Notes: generated from the letters alone by a model not told the origin. 64,000 nucleotides of DNA from Engraulis encrasicolus (GCF_034702125.1 NC_085857.1:54156046-54220045); one strand, 5' to 3'; positions 13,857 to 25,928 are shown, numbered from the stretch's first letter. Numbers and translations: made by a program.

Positions 13857-14595
13857 GCTGGTGATGCAGGTTACTCCATCTGGTCATTTCTGATTCACCA
13901 GCTCCTGGTCCCGACAGCAAATGTTCTCCCTCTCTGTAAGCATGGCTACACACAGCCCACACTGACACCTGCACAAATAGAATAGCAGTAGTTTACCATC
14001 CAGTCTTCGTCACAAATAAGCAAATAGACCTGTGAAAATGCTATGATCTTTTATCAACACCAGGTGGAGTAAGAACACAATCATATACGTAGCCTATAAT
14101 ACATTTTGAATACTGTCCGTAGTCGGATATTTTTGTGTGCAATTCATACTGTCAGTGAGTAGCCTATGCGGATGTGCAGCCTGACTTTTGGTAGATGTAC
14201 ACGGTTCATATCTCAAATAAATAGGCTTCACCTGGTTAAAAGAAAAGCTAAAAATGAAGTCAATCGCCTTCTCAACTGAATGCATCGAGAGCAATGGGAA
14301 AGCACTGCCTTTGGTTGCGTTGGATGATTTAGGCCTATTTACATGTTACTGATACAAAATAACCTAAGCAACTTTTAACCAACCAAAGTTTCCCCCCTGG
14401 ATTTATGGTTTTATTCTGTCATATGACGGCTAATTGCTAAATAGACAGGGGTAAGCTAACTTAGGCGAGTGGGCTACATTGTGTCCTGTTGTGATTTGCT
14501 TACGCTGATGTAACACTTTTGGCTTCATTCAAGGATTAAGATAAGAAATCATAAACTAGAAGACGTCCCTGCCATGATCTAAATGTATCATTGGT

Positions 14596-14672
14596 CGGGC
14601 ATAGTTGCGTGTTGTGGTGGCTATATAATACATTTTTCGGGCATAGTTGCATGTTGTGGTAGCTATTCGTAG
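14596..14672. repeat. Short tandem duplication
   Basis: Two copies of a block containing TCGGGCATAGTTGCRTGTTG, about 43 bp apart, in the intron of the ballast gene. Confidence 0.7.
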
Positions 14673-15055
14673 TTACCTCCTAGGTCCTATTCAGTTTATG
14701 TTCATGTCCTAACACGTGATATAGCCAATGAAGTGTTTACACACACAAGACAACAACAAGATATTAACTTTGTAAGTAATCCTTGTCACGAAGACGGGTT
14801 GACCTACCAATCTTTATTTTCCATTCGTGATGCAGCAGCTGGACCCATGGTTGCCTGTGGGGTTTCCACCTCAACGGAGTGAGCTGTTGTTGTTTTATCA
14901 GGCACAGGCTCAAATCTATACGGATGGGTATGGCCATAGTACATAGGCCTATCACCATCACCATCATAATCATAATCGCCATCATCTTCATCGTCACTGA
15001 CAAACATTTCGAGACTGTAACAGCTGCCGCGTTCATACTCATCCTGGGCGTCCAA

Positions 15056-15284
15056 AGTGAATGTGAAGAACAGCTAGTGATAGTGTGAAGTGATGAACCA
15101 CATCGCCTTCTGGCGTTGACGTCATAGCATGGCAATGGGCCACAGAATAATTTTCCTTGCTGGGTGGAATTAAAAGTTGGATATTCACATAACGTTTTCT
15201 TTTAGTGTGTGTATGACACAAATCAAACATGTTGGCCACATTGCATAGTTGAATTAAGGAATGTAATTGATTCATGTTTGTGTC
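15056..15284. other. Upstream flank of the ballast gene
   Basis: Probable promoter region of the - strand gene. No TATA box or repeat boundary was recognised. Confidence 0.4.
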
Positions 15285-15612
15285 ATCAGCCCTTTAAGTA
15301 TGTACTTCTGCAGCATGCTATTAAGTACTTTCTTATGACCTTGAAATAGATTTGTAGTATACTTAAAATACACTAAACTGCATGCTAAAGTACAGTATAT
15401 TAAGTACACTTGTACAAAGTTTGATTTTAGTACAAAAAAGTCAGCTTAAAATGTGTTTAATATTCATAATGTTCATATTTCAAGTGTATTTAAATATACT
15501 ATAAGTTGTCCCAAAATAACATTCTTTAAATACACACTTTTGAAGTATATTTTAAATACAAAAATACATACTTATTAAGTATATATTAAGTACACTTTTT
15601 TTACTTGGGTAT
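15285..15612. repeat. AT-rich interspersed repeat with iterated AAGTA(T/C) motifs
   Basis: The stretch repeats variants of TTAAGTAYACTT and TTTAAATACA many times in both orientations. It looks like a small non-autonomous DNA element, but I could not define its ends or TSD. Confidence 0.5.
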
Positions 15613-15877
15613 GTACTGTTGTGCCCTATAATCATACCGTTGTTGACCATTTTAAACGTAAATTGGCTCTTTGTGTTTGCTAATACGGACGCCACTTCTC
15701 TTTCCCAGTGTCTAACAAGAATGAGGCAGGAGAGGTGTCAGTGAGGGCAAACTGCTTCAGATCTATGAAGAAAAGAAAGGCACCACATGCACTGAGTGTA
15801 GGGAAATACAACTGTTAACTGTTAAGGACATTTTCCCTGTTTGAATAAATACGCCCCTAAACGGCAGTAACTTTTGC
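15613..15877. other. Spacer
   Basis: No recognisable gene. It is followed directly by Tc1 remnants. Confidence 0.4.
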
Positions 15878-15947
15878 TGCTTGACACCATCTAAAGCAAA
15901 TTTGTTTATCGTGGTCTCAAGAGAGATGAACAGATGAAGGATATGGG
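15878..15947. pseudogene. Tc1/mariner transposase fragments flanking hAT copy 1
   Basis: On the - strand 15919-15878 encodes ETTINKFALDGVK, a Tc1 transposase motif. On the + strand 15917-15947 encodes KRDEQMKDMG. Joined with the reverse complement of 23832 downward, the latter continues as QWNHVV and then the ETKINKF motif. This join is the key evidence for the inversion described in the findings. Confidence 0.7.
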
Positions 15948-17661
15948 CAGGGTGTCCGCGGAGTCTAAAAAAGTCTAAAAAAGTCTAAAATTACACATTA
16001 TCCATTTTAGGCCTAAAAAAGTCTAAAATATAGGGATTTTTTGCACTTGAGTCTAAAATTGAGGTTGAGTAATTTAAGACCTACGTTTCAATGCAAAATA
16101 TCGACAAAGGATTAATGTTTATTTGTTCTGTTTTGCTTTGTTTTTACGTCCTTTTCCACGCCACTTTTTCTGGTATTGTGGCAGTTATGGTCTGTGTAGT
16201 TCTACATGAAATGTTGCTTTTTGTAACGTACAATAATAAAACTACAGATGTTATACGGAAATGTACTGTAGCTCCTCCTCCCCTTTCACCGCACAGTCTG
16301 ACTAGAAAGCCCACGTTAGTGGTGTTATATCTAGACATTGTTTATATCTAGACGTTGTAAAAGCGATATTGGCGTTGCGTTGGCCATACATTAGATAACT
16401 AGGCTTCTTGACTGTCTTAAACACCTGGAAGAAGTTAACTAATGAGGGAAGTCAGTCACCACCTCATTGAAAAAGAACGGATTTCTATTTGGAAGGATGA
16501 TAAAAACAGAAGACAAATGTGACAGTGCAAGCCAAGGGAATATGTCAGCACCAGTGTGAATCGTTGCAGGTAAGAAGTGATTTTTAGTCCTTGCAGTGGT
16601 GATGGAATAGTCAGGTGTTGGCTGTGGCTTAGCAGTCTAGCGTAGTTGTTAGCCTCAACGTTGGCGAAGCTTGATTGTGTCTGTGCGAGCGAAAGAGAGT
16701 AGCGACAGTGTGTGTGTGGCTAATCTGAAATTATGAGTGATTTAACAGTCGAATTCCCATGGAAGTGCCTTTGTTGTAGTCCTATTCTGTTTGATGCCTT
16801 GGTATTTTGTGCTGGTTCTGTGGTAGCAATTTGCAAACTGGTGGGCATTTGAGCTGTTACGGTCATGTCCACGCACAAACGTTTCGTGTGTGCTGTCACA
16901 TGCACTTCTCATTAGCTCAAAGTCAGTCCGTCAATGTTTGAAAGACCTCAGGAGTCAAAGCACATGAAACATATTGTGCAATTCATTTAACAAAATGGAT
17001 AAGATATGCTATGGTGATGGATGATTTAATTGTTATAACCCCGTTTTGCGTTTTCTTTGCCTGCTGCTTATGAATTGATCACCATTTAGCTTCACGTTAT
17101 GCTGCTTGAAAATATGTTAAGCCTAAACTACGTCTACATCAAAAGAGCCCTAGATTTTGAATACCGTAGTCAGCTGCGCATTACCGACTCGCGCCGTGGC
17201 AGAATCTTTCTCCCGTCGCGCTCTTGAGCTGTCATGCAAGTTACACTCTCGCTTGCGTGAGACCTCTGGTACAACCCCCCTAAAACGAATAAAGCATGAA
17301 TCTTTGGATTGAGTGGCATGGGCTGAGTTGGTCAAAATTTCGAACTATTTTGTTATTATTATTAACTGCCACAAGACGTTCTCTTGGACACCTCCAATAG
17401 ATGAAACAAATAAACGTCATTTTATGGCAGCATTTTATGGCAGTAGTGGTGTTAGCTCATGTTCTGTTCTTCTATCTTGGTTAGGTCCTCTTGATATAGG
17501 CTTGCACACATGGCAATCACATTTTGATTTAAAAACCTCAGTCAGTGCAATGTAAAGACAGGCTGTTCACAAATGCTGGCTTTGATAATTTATTGTGAAA
17601 GCGAGCATTGCACCCTCTCACTGGTCATTTATGATCAGATCTCTTTATGCTTATAATATGC

Positions 17662-17693
<32 letters not shown>

Positions 17694-17883
17694 AGTGTAG
17701 TGTGTGCAGGGCCACTGACAGCTTTTACCGGGCCCGGGGCTAAATCATTTGAAAGGGCCCCCCTCTCAATAAATACAATACAATTGGGTCCCAATTCTGG
17801 GGGGGCTCTTTCCTCTTTCTTTCCGGGTCAACTGTCCCCTCCCCTGTCGGCTTCTGTGTGTGTGCGTGTGTGCGTGTGCTTTT

Positions 17884-17914
<31 letters not shown>

Positions 17915-18048
17915 CGTATCAATTGACCACAATCTGGCTTTATTTCATTTTTTATTACTCCGCGAAGGTCTAAAATTTTGCCCATGATGGTCTAAAAAAG
18001 GTCTAAAAAAGTCTAAAATTTCACTTGTTAAAAGCTGCAGACACCCTG
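15948..18048 (+). mobile_element. 2.1-kb non-autonomous hAT-like element, copy 1
   Basis: The ends are CAGGGTGTCCGCGG and, from the right, CAGGGTGTCTGCAG. Subterminal GTCTAAAAAA repeats at both ends resemble transposase-binding sites. It contains GT microsatellites at about 17667-17692 and 17882-17917 and no transposase. It is nearly identical, inverted, to 23841-25920. The 8 bases on its left (GATATGGG, 15940-15947) do not match those on its right (AGTAAGTG), which is explained by recombination with copy 2. Confidence 0.85.
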
Positions 18049-19279
18049 AGTAAGTGAATAGGCGAATCAAAAGTAGTTTGTCAGGTGGATGACGTAGTCT
18101 AATCATGGTCATCGAATAATTGTTGGCGAAAGGTTGACGGTAGCTCTTTGAGTGCCATGGACTTGAAAACAAGTCTTTTCAGAATGTATGGCACAGTGTC
18201 AAAGACTTGATATCAAGTCAATTGCGTTTTTTATGGGGGGTGGGCCTAACACGTTGATCTGGTATGTTTGTTGTTCACATGGACAAAGAACTCAATTTTT
18301 TATGGCTCTTGAAAAATCACTCAAACGTTGAAAAAAGCCTGGTAACCCCCCGGTCTGAATTTGAAAATGGCTGGCACTCAATGAGTTAATATCGGTTTTG
18401 ACCATGCCAATTTGTTTCTTGCAGTGATACAACGTAGATATCCGTTCTCGGGTCGCAACCTAGGCCTACTTGTAAGCTAATTTACAAGGCTTAGCTTCGG
18501 GTTGGAGATTTGGGGGATTTTCCTGTCCCCCTGGTGGATTGCCTCGGAGGTTCAAAGTTATACGGCTGTGGACAGTGTTGCCAGATTGGCCTGTTTCCCA
18601 CCCAATTGGGCTGCTTAGGGTGGCTGTGTGCGGGAAAAAATGGCATTTAGCAGAAAAACCTGCCCAATTTTTGCCATAGAAATTTTGTACTTTGTGGAGG
18701 AAATCTGGTATATAGAGTGACAGAGTAGTTAGTGCTTGCACCTAAAGGACAGTAACAACTAACCGTATATTATACCACTTGCATTATACTTACATTACTA
18801 TTATTACTTTTATTACATATTATATTTGCATGTTTCATTTCTTAATTTTAATATTTAATTTCTTTATGTTGAACAGAGACACAGTGACCGGAGTGTGCGT
18901 GTTAGTGAGAGGAGCTGCACCTGACAGACCCAAGTCTGGGCAGTCTGCCAAATGCAGGTTGTGCACATCACTGGCCTGACCTTGAATTACTCTGGCCAAA
19001 GCAGAACTTAGGATAAAAGAAAAAAAATCATGTGTGTGCTCGCCATGCTTACACACAAATAAATAAATAAAAGAAGAACATATAATTAGTGCATTAAGTT
19101 AGCGTTAAAATTATTTTATATTTAAATTTATCGATGAAAATAGATAAAGGTGGTTATCCCTGGAAATGACTAAGACTAATAGAGGATCCTTCTCCACACA
19201 AATAATGTACATGGCCAAGAGCACAGGTGTGTGGCCTTGGATTTGGGGGATGCAGGTGCCTGGGTGTCTAGGATCCCTT
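18049..19279. other. Repeat-poor spacer with one CAGTGTTGCCAGATT repeat
   Basis: A CAGTGTTGCCAGATTGG start at about 18574, followed by CCCAATTGGGC, marks a degraded member of the MITE family seen intact at 46216-46434. Its right end is not recognisable. No gene in the rest. Confidence 0.5.
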
Positions 19280-19734
19280 AGATGTTAGGGAGGGTGATAA
19301 CAGTAGAGATATGACTGATAAATAATTGCCTTTGATAGTGACCCACGGCTAGCAACAGACTTTGCTTGACCAAAACTGCTTGAATTGGGTGCATCCCACA
19401 TGCCCGTGTTAGGACAAGGAGTGCCATCTACGCTCTTCAGGTAGGCGCAGTCAACGTGTCTCCTCACATTGGGGCACTTCACCTCTACCAGCCCAAACAG
19501 GGGTTCTGCATGTGGGTCATAAATAACACCGTCAGGTGAAGATCCCAGCCATGGTGCCTCAGGGTGTACCAGGAAGCCGCAGGGGTAATGGTTGACGTCT
19601 CTTTCCATGCAGTACATTTCTATTGCCGGCTCCAATTGAAGCCCTCTCTTCATTTCGGCTGTCTGGCATCCTGGCCGCAAAATCCTGACAGCCAGGCTGT
19701 CGGCAGAGGACACGCCTCTCACATGACAGACTTC
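19280..19734 (-). pseudogene. YqaJ-like (lambda-exonuclease fold) nuclease exon
   Basis: The exon starts after an acceptor (TTTTAG) at 19735. Motifs: REVCHVRGVSSADSLAVRIL, MKRGLQLEPAIEMY, PWLGSSPDGVIYDP and FGLVEVKCPN. The Asp of SPDG and the Glu-x-Lys of EVK are the metal-binding residues of YqaJ/lambda exonuclease, so the core is intact. Proteins of this kind in fish are encoded by multicopy transposon-like genes and often also carry a SWIM finger. The downstream end is unclear after KSVDG. The upstream exon is at 22660-23025, separated by a 2.9-kb fold-back insertion. No full gene is present. Confidence 0.75.
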
Positions 19735-19747
19735 TCTAAAACACATA

Positions 19748-22624
19748 TAGTCCGGCGGATTAGACACACAAAAGGGCCTAATCGTGCACTTTTGAGTAAA
19801 AGCATGAAAATTGGTACACATATCCTAGTCGATATGCTGATTAATATTAGCGTTGGAGGCGAAGAATTTTCAAGATGGACGCCAAATCCAATATGGTCAA
19901 CCCAAATTAATGACACTACCTGACACATTGTTGTAAAAGCATGAAAAATGGTATATATATCCTTCTTGATATGGTGATTAATATTAGCATTGGAGGCGTC
20001 GTGGAAAATTATTAATTATCAAGATGGCCACCAAATCCAATATGGCCAACCCATATTAATGAAACTACCTGATACTTTGCATTAAAGGCCTGAAAATTGG
20101 TACACATGTCCTTCTTAATTGGCTGATCAATGTTATCGTTGGAGGCGCCACGAAAAATGCTGTATTTTCAAGATGGCCGCCACATCCAATATGGCCAACC
20201 CATATTAATGAAGCTACTGTACCTGAAACTTTGTTGTAAACCTATGAAAATGGATGTCCAGTTACTTCTTTATATTATGATTAATAAAAGAAATGGAGGC
20301 ATTGCAAGAAAGTTTAATTTTCAAAATGGCCGCCAAATCAAATCTAGCCAACCCATATTAATGAAACCATTGATGAATTTAACACCCACGTTGTACTAGA
20401 AACATGAAAAATGGTACACATTTACCTCTTGATATGCTGATTAATATTTGAAATGGAGGCATAGCAGATAAAACCCGAATTTTCAAGATGGCCGCCAAAT
20501 CAAATGTAGCCAACCCATATACATTAATCCTGCAGGCACATTGTGGGATATACAGTACCTCTAGCAGGTTGCTAGACAGAAAGTTCAATTGATTTGTCAA
20601 TTCATGGACATGGTTAAAACATGGTTAAGAAAAGAAACTAATAATCAATTACTACTTCTAGCTGTACTTCAAGGTTTTCAAACGAACTGCAATCCTGTCC
20701 CATGCATGTTGTATGGGTATGTCTTGCCTGGTTAACACCAGTTGATCTCACAAGTGAGATACTCTGAAGGTTACATACGCAATTTCTGAGGGATGGAATC
20801 CATGCTGTCTTTCAGATCAGAAAGTGTGCAAAGCAGCATGGGATTCCCCAGTAATACAGTATATCCTATGGCCAACATCAATCAAACTGCCAACAATGCC
20901 TAATTAAAAGATACACACAAACTTTGAATAAATGGTGAATGGCACAGTTGGTGCAAAGTCAACTCTGGGTATGTAAATTTGAGTAATCTTGAGTGAAAGT
21001 TTACTTGTACAGTATTAGGATTCATTTTTTGGCTATAATAATGGTGTGCAAGATTTGGCTTATGGTGAACCCCCATTTCTGTATTTGTAGTTCAAGGTAT
21101 GCAAACTATGCAACATATGCAAGGTGAAGTTGGGACAAGATTTTGTTTTGTTACCTACAGTACTTGAATGAAGGTTGTGCACATTTATTTCAATGATAAA
21201 TGGCTCAAATCCATTGAAAATGTGACTAAAATATTTATTGACTCATCAAAGACTACAAATATGTTTCTACTACAAGTACAGAGAAATTTATACTGAGATA
21301 AATATAGGATATGTTATGCCCATATATACATCTATGGGTTGGCCATATTTGATGTGGGGCCATCTTGAAAATTCTTTTGATTTTTTGATGATGTTAATAC
21401 AATAAAAAGATACATGTGTTTTCATGCTTTCACAGCAAATTGTGCCCTGGTTTCACTAATGTACTGTAACACAATATGTAACACTACATATCTATATACA
21501 GTATAACATTAGTAGGGTAGGGTTTGATGTTTCGAAATTAGGCTATGTTAGTATCACTTCCAGAGTAATCTTTTTTAGGACTATTACTTGTGTGTGTGTG
21601 TCTGTGTGCGTACACACACTTCTCACGTGAACCCTTCTACATTATTATACATATCAATAAGTCTATGTGTGCTGATTGCATGCTCCTGCTACAAAGTGCA
21701 TGGTGGTTTCACTAATATGGGTCAAACATGTTTGATTTGTCTGGAAAATTCTGATTTTTTTTCATACCTCCATTCCTAATATTAATCTGCACATAAAGAC
21801 GTAACTGTGTAGGCTACCAATTATGATGCTTTTACCACAAAGTGCCCGGTAGTTAATATGGGTTGGCCATATTGGATTTGGCGGCCATTTTGAAAATTCT
21901 GTGTTTTTCACATCTAATAATCAGCTGAAAAAGAAGGAAATGTGTAACCATTTTCATGCTTTTACTACGTGCATAATGGATTCACTCATCTGCTATACAA
22001 TTCCTGTTATATGGGTTGGCCATATTTCATTTGGTGGCCATTTTGAACATTTCAATTTTGGTTTTACGCAACAATTTCATTTCTAACATTAATAGGTACA
22101 TCATAGAGTATGTATTTACCAAATTTCAGGCATTTATGACGCAGTGCATGATGATTTCTCACTAATATGGGTTGGCCATATTGGATTTGGCGGCCATCTT
22201 GAAAATACAGCATTTTTCGTGGCGCCTCCAACAGTAACATTGATCAGCATATTAAGAAGGACATGTGTACCAATTTTCAGGCCTTTACTACAAAGTATCA
22301 GGTAGTTTCGTTAATATGGGTTGGCCATATTGGATTTGGCGGCCATCTTGAAAATTCTTCATTTTTCGCTACGCCTTCACTGCTAATATTAATTAGCATA
22401 TCAAGAAGGATATATGTACCAATTTTCATGCTTTTACAACAACGTGTCAGGTAGTTTCATTAATTTGGGTTGGCCATATTGGATTTGGCGGCCATCTTGA
22501 AAATTCTTCATTTTTCGCGACGCCTCCAACGCTTATATTAATAAGCATAGGAAGAGGTATATGTGTACCAATTTTCATGCTTTTACTCAAAAGTGCATGA
22601 TCAATTCACCAATCCGCTGGACTA
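19748..22624. mobile_element. 2.9-kb fold-back element with minisatellite arms
   Basis: The left end TAGTCCGGCGGATTAG and the right end (- strand) TAGTCCAGCGGATTGG are inverted. Just inside both ends is ACTTTTGAGTAAAAGCATG. Flanks are ATA on both sides. The arms are arrays of a roughly 150-160-bp unit containing CAAGATGGCCGCCAAATCC: about five units on the + strand (19.86-20.50 kb) and six or seven on the - strand (21.34-22.50 kb), around a non-repetitive centre. No transposase is visible. Confidence 0.8.
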
Positions 22625-22659
22625 ATAGGAAATAGAATAGAAAGAACATGTTAAATATA

Positions 22660-23025
22660 ACTATATAACTCTCCTCAATTTGTTCCAAAGACGCCATATG
22701 GAGTTGTTGGTGGTGTGTGAAAACAAAGGAACACTTTCTGGGTTCCAACTGGTAGTGCTCTAAAGGTAGGGATGGTCTTGGTGGTGCGATGGCATGCAAG
22801 GTGGTTTTTGGAGGGTTTCCTAGTGGTAGGAAGTAGGAGAGGAGACTCCCTTCTTGGACCTTTCTAAAGGTGCAGTCTACCAGAGGGACATCGCTTGAGA
22901 CCTCCATGGTGGTGATGAGGGGAGCAGTTTCCCTGGGCATCCCTTCGTATGCAGACTTCAGGTGTGAAAGGGTCATGTCTGGAAGCTCGCAGGTGATGTT
23001 GCATGCTGCTTTGTACAAGTTACCC
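22660..23025 (-). pseudogene. YqaJ-family gene, upstream exon
   Basis: The exon begins after an acceptor at 23026 and reads GNLYKAACNITCELPD, SLLSYFLPLG, then LHAIAPPRPSLPLEHY and LHMASLEQIEE. I recognise this as the region preceding the YqaJ nuclease domain in the multicopy fish family. It runs to a weak donor about 40 bp before the fold-back element and would splice to the exon at 19734. No lesion is seen in the exon, but the gene lacks its other parts nearby. Confidence 0.6.
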
Positions 23026-23188
23026 CTGAAATCACAACACAGATTCACTGGCAGACATGAGTTAAATCATTTGTTTTTAATATAATTTAAGTTTATATTA
23101 CATTACAAACTTATTTTTTTTAACATTCTAGTTGTTGCATGTCTTTACCTTATTCCTTCAGTCAGTTGCCTATCTGTCAGTGTTTCTT

Positions 23189-23832
23189 ACAGTATATCAC
23201 GAAAGTGAGTACACCCCTGCAGTTTTGGCAGATTTCTGAGTATATCTTTTCATGGGAAAGCATCAAACAAATTTCACTTTGACACAATGTTTAGTGACCT
23301 TTTAACAACATATTTAACCGCTTAAATTTCTTGTTCACCCAGAATAAAAAAATACAGCCATTAATGTTTGAACATGTGCCCACAAAAGTGAGTACATCCC
23401 AGATTGAAATCCGGTAGAGAAGGGGCCGTGTTGGCTCGAATCGTCTCGAAATGAAAAGGGATTAAAAGGGAGGTCATTGGTGTGTGCTTCAACCTTTCTT
23501 TTCATTGAACTTTTACATTTTGAGTGTGCACCTGGCTTAAATAGATTGGTGTGAGATTTGAATGCAATCCAATGGAGAATATCATGATCTGCTTCAGTAG
23601 TCACAGTGCATGTTGACATGCATATTTCTTTTAGGTGTACGGTATTTCAGATTGCCAATGTTGACAGCATTCATGCATCCCCAAAACATGTCAGTCCCAC
23701 TACCATGCTTGGCTATTGAGAGGATTCACTTTTTTGTAAAACTCACTTGTTTACCACCACACATGCTTGACACCATCTAAAGTAAATTTGTTTATCTTGG
23801 TCTCTTCAGATCACACAACATGGTTCCATTGA
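23189..23832 (-). pseudogene. Tc1/mariner element remnant with terminal repeat
   Basis: The outer end (about 23189) has the Tc1-type sequence AAGTGAGTACACCCCTGCAG, and AAAAGTGAGTACATCCC recurs near 23385. Coding fragments on the - strand include WNHVV, ETKINKFTLDGVKHVWW and MFWGCM, with stops. It is cut at 23840 by hAT copy 2. Confidence 0.75.
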
Positions 23833-23840
23833 CCCATATC

Positions 23841-24175
23841 CAGGGTGTCTGCAGCTTTTAACAAGTGAAATTTTAGACTTTTTTAGACCTTTTTTAGACC
23901 ATCATGGGCAAAATTTTAGACCTTCGCGGAGTAATAAAAAATGAAATAAAGCCAGATTGTGGTCAATTGATACGCGCGCGCGCACACACACACACACACA
24001 CAAAAGCACACGCACACACACAGAAGCCGACAGGGGAGGGGACAGTTGACCCGGCCCAAAGAGGCCCCGCAGAATTGGGACCCAATTGTATTGTATTTAT
24101 TGAGAGGGGGGCCCTTTCAGATGATTTAGCCCCGGGCCCGGTAAAAGCTGTCAGTGGCCCTGCACACACTACACT

Positions 24176-24207
<32 letters not shown>

Positions 24208-25920
24208 GCATATTATAAGCATAAAGAGATCTGATCATAAATGACCAGTGAGAGGGTGCAATGCTCGCTTTCACAATAAATTATCAAAGCCAGCATTTGT
24301 GAACAGCCTGTCTTTACATTGCACTGACTGAGGTTTTTAAATCAAAATGTGATTGCCATGTGTGCAAGCCTATATCAAGAGGACCTAACCAAGATAGAAG
24401 AACAGAACATGAGCTAACACCACTACTGCCATAAAATGCTGCCATAAAATGACGTTTATTTGTTTCATCTATTGGAGGTGTCCAAGAGAACGTCTTGTGG
24501 CAGTTAATACTAATAACAAAATAGTTCGAAATTTTGACCAACTCAGCCCATGCCACTCAATCCAAAGATTCATGCTTTATTCGTTTTAGGGGGGTTGTAC
24601 CAGAGGTCTCACGCAAGCGAGAGTAAACTTGCATGACAGCTCAAGAGCGCGACGGGAGAAAGATTCTGCCACGGCGCGAGTCGGTAATGCGCAGCTGACT
24701 ACGGTATTCAAAATCTAGGGCTCTTTTGATGTAGACGTAGTTTAGGCTTAACATATTTTCAAGCAGCATAACGTGAAGCTAAATGGTGATCAATTCATAA
24801 GCAGCAGGCAAAGAAAACGCAAAACGGGGTTATAACAATTAAATCATCCATCACCATAGCATATCTTATCCATTTTGTTAAATGAATTGCACAATATGTT
24901 TCATGTGCTTTGACTCCTGAGGTCTTTCAAACATTGACGGACTGACTTTGAGCTAATGAGAAGTGCATGTGACAGCACACACGAAACGTTTGTGCGTGGA
25001 CATGACCGTAACAGCTCAAATGCCCACCAGTTTGCAAATTGCTACCACAGAACCAGCACAAAATACCAAGGCATCAAACAGAATAGGACTACAACAAAGG
25101 CACTTCCATGGGAATTCGACTGTTAAATCACTCATAATTTCAGATTAGCCACACACACACTGTCGCTACTCTCTTTCGCTCGCACAGACACAATCAAGCT
25201 TCGCCAACGTTGAGGCTAACAACTACGCTAGACTGCTAAGCCACAGCCAACACCTGACTATTCCATCACCACTGCAAGGACTAAAAATCACTTCTTACCT
25301 GCAACGATTCACACTGGTGCTGACATATTCCCTTGGCTTGCACTGTCACATTTGTCTTCTGTTTTTATCATCCTTCCAAATAGAAATCCGTTCTTTTTCA
25401 ATGAGGTGGTGACTGACTTCCCTCATTAGTTAACTTCTTCCAGGTGTTTAAGACAGTCAAGAAGCCTAGTTATCTAATGTATGGCCAACGCAACGCCAAT
25501 ATCGCTTTTACAACGTCTAGATATAAACAATGTCTAGATATAACACCACTAACGTGGGCTTTCTAGTCAGACTGTGCGGTGAAAGGGGAGGAGGAGCTAC
25601 AGTACATTTCCGTATAACATCTGTAGTTTTATTATTGTACGTTACAAAAAGCAACATTTCATGTAGAACTACACAGACCATAACTGCCACAATACCAGAA
25701 AAAGTGGCGTGGAAAAGGACGTAAAAACAAAGCAAAACAGAACAAATAAACATTAATCCTTTGTCGATATTTTGCATTGAAACGTAGGTCTTAAATTACT
25801 CAACCTCAATTTTAGACTCAAGTGCAAAAAATCCCTATATTTTAGACTTTTTTAGGCCTAAAATGGATAATGTGTAATTTTAGACTTTTTTAGACTTTTT
25901 TAGACTCCGCGGACACCCTG
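23841..25920 (-). mobile_element. 2.1-kb non-autonomous hAT-like element, copy 2 (inverted)
   Basis: Same element as 15948-18048, in the opposite orientation, differing by small indels in the microsatellite and the GGGCCC-rich block (about 24050-24110). Flanks are CCCATATC at the left (23833-23840) and CTTACTTC at the right (25921-25928), which do not match each other. They match the exchanged flanks of copy 1. Confidence 0.85.
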
Positions 25921-25928
25921 CTTACTTC

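Larger units (their letters stand above)
13154..15055 (-). pseudogene. P2X7 C-terminal 'ballast' domain gene, disrupted by a MITE and a stop
   Basis: Exon 1 (15055-14808) begins ATG and encodes an acidic leader (MDAQDEYERGSCYSLEMF, then an Asp-rich tract). Its donor GTAGGT and the acceptor before 13968 join in phase to give DWCQCGLC. Exon 2 carries the cysteine core (CQCGLC, TERENICC), then AVCLNEDVLNGAYMTYKQY, then AYRQFVCWVYHYL and VPLPACPVAKIRQTFP. These are hallmarks of the zinc-binding domain at the end of the P2X7 receptor, known to occur also in non-receptor proteins. No channel domain or membrane segment is present, so this is not a P2X receptor. Lesions: an in-frame TGA after DQELVNQK near 13886, and the MITE at 13418-13856 inserted within codons for CITSHHSF. 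It is convergent with the Kolobok-like gene and may be that element's second gene. Confidence 0.8.

Noticed and set aside
13154..15055. A P2X7 receptor gene
   Set aside because: Only the C-terminal ballast domain is present. There is no extracellular loop or transmembrane segment, and the neighbour is a transposase.
19748..22624. CRISPR-like array or ordinary satellite
   Set aside because: Units are about 150 bp, diverged, contiguous, and arranged in two inverted arrays with terminal inverted ends. There are no unique spacers of uniform length.
23963..24206. Protein-coding frames shared by the two hAT copies (16.1-17.6 kb and 24.3-25.8 kb)
   Set aside because: They are conserved only because the elements are near-identical repeats. 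They lack any family motif and cross microsatellites.
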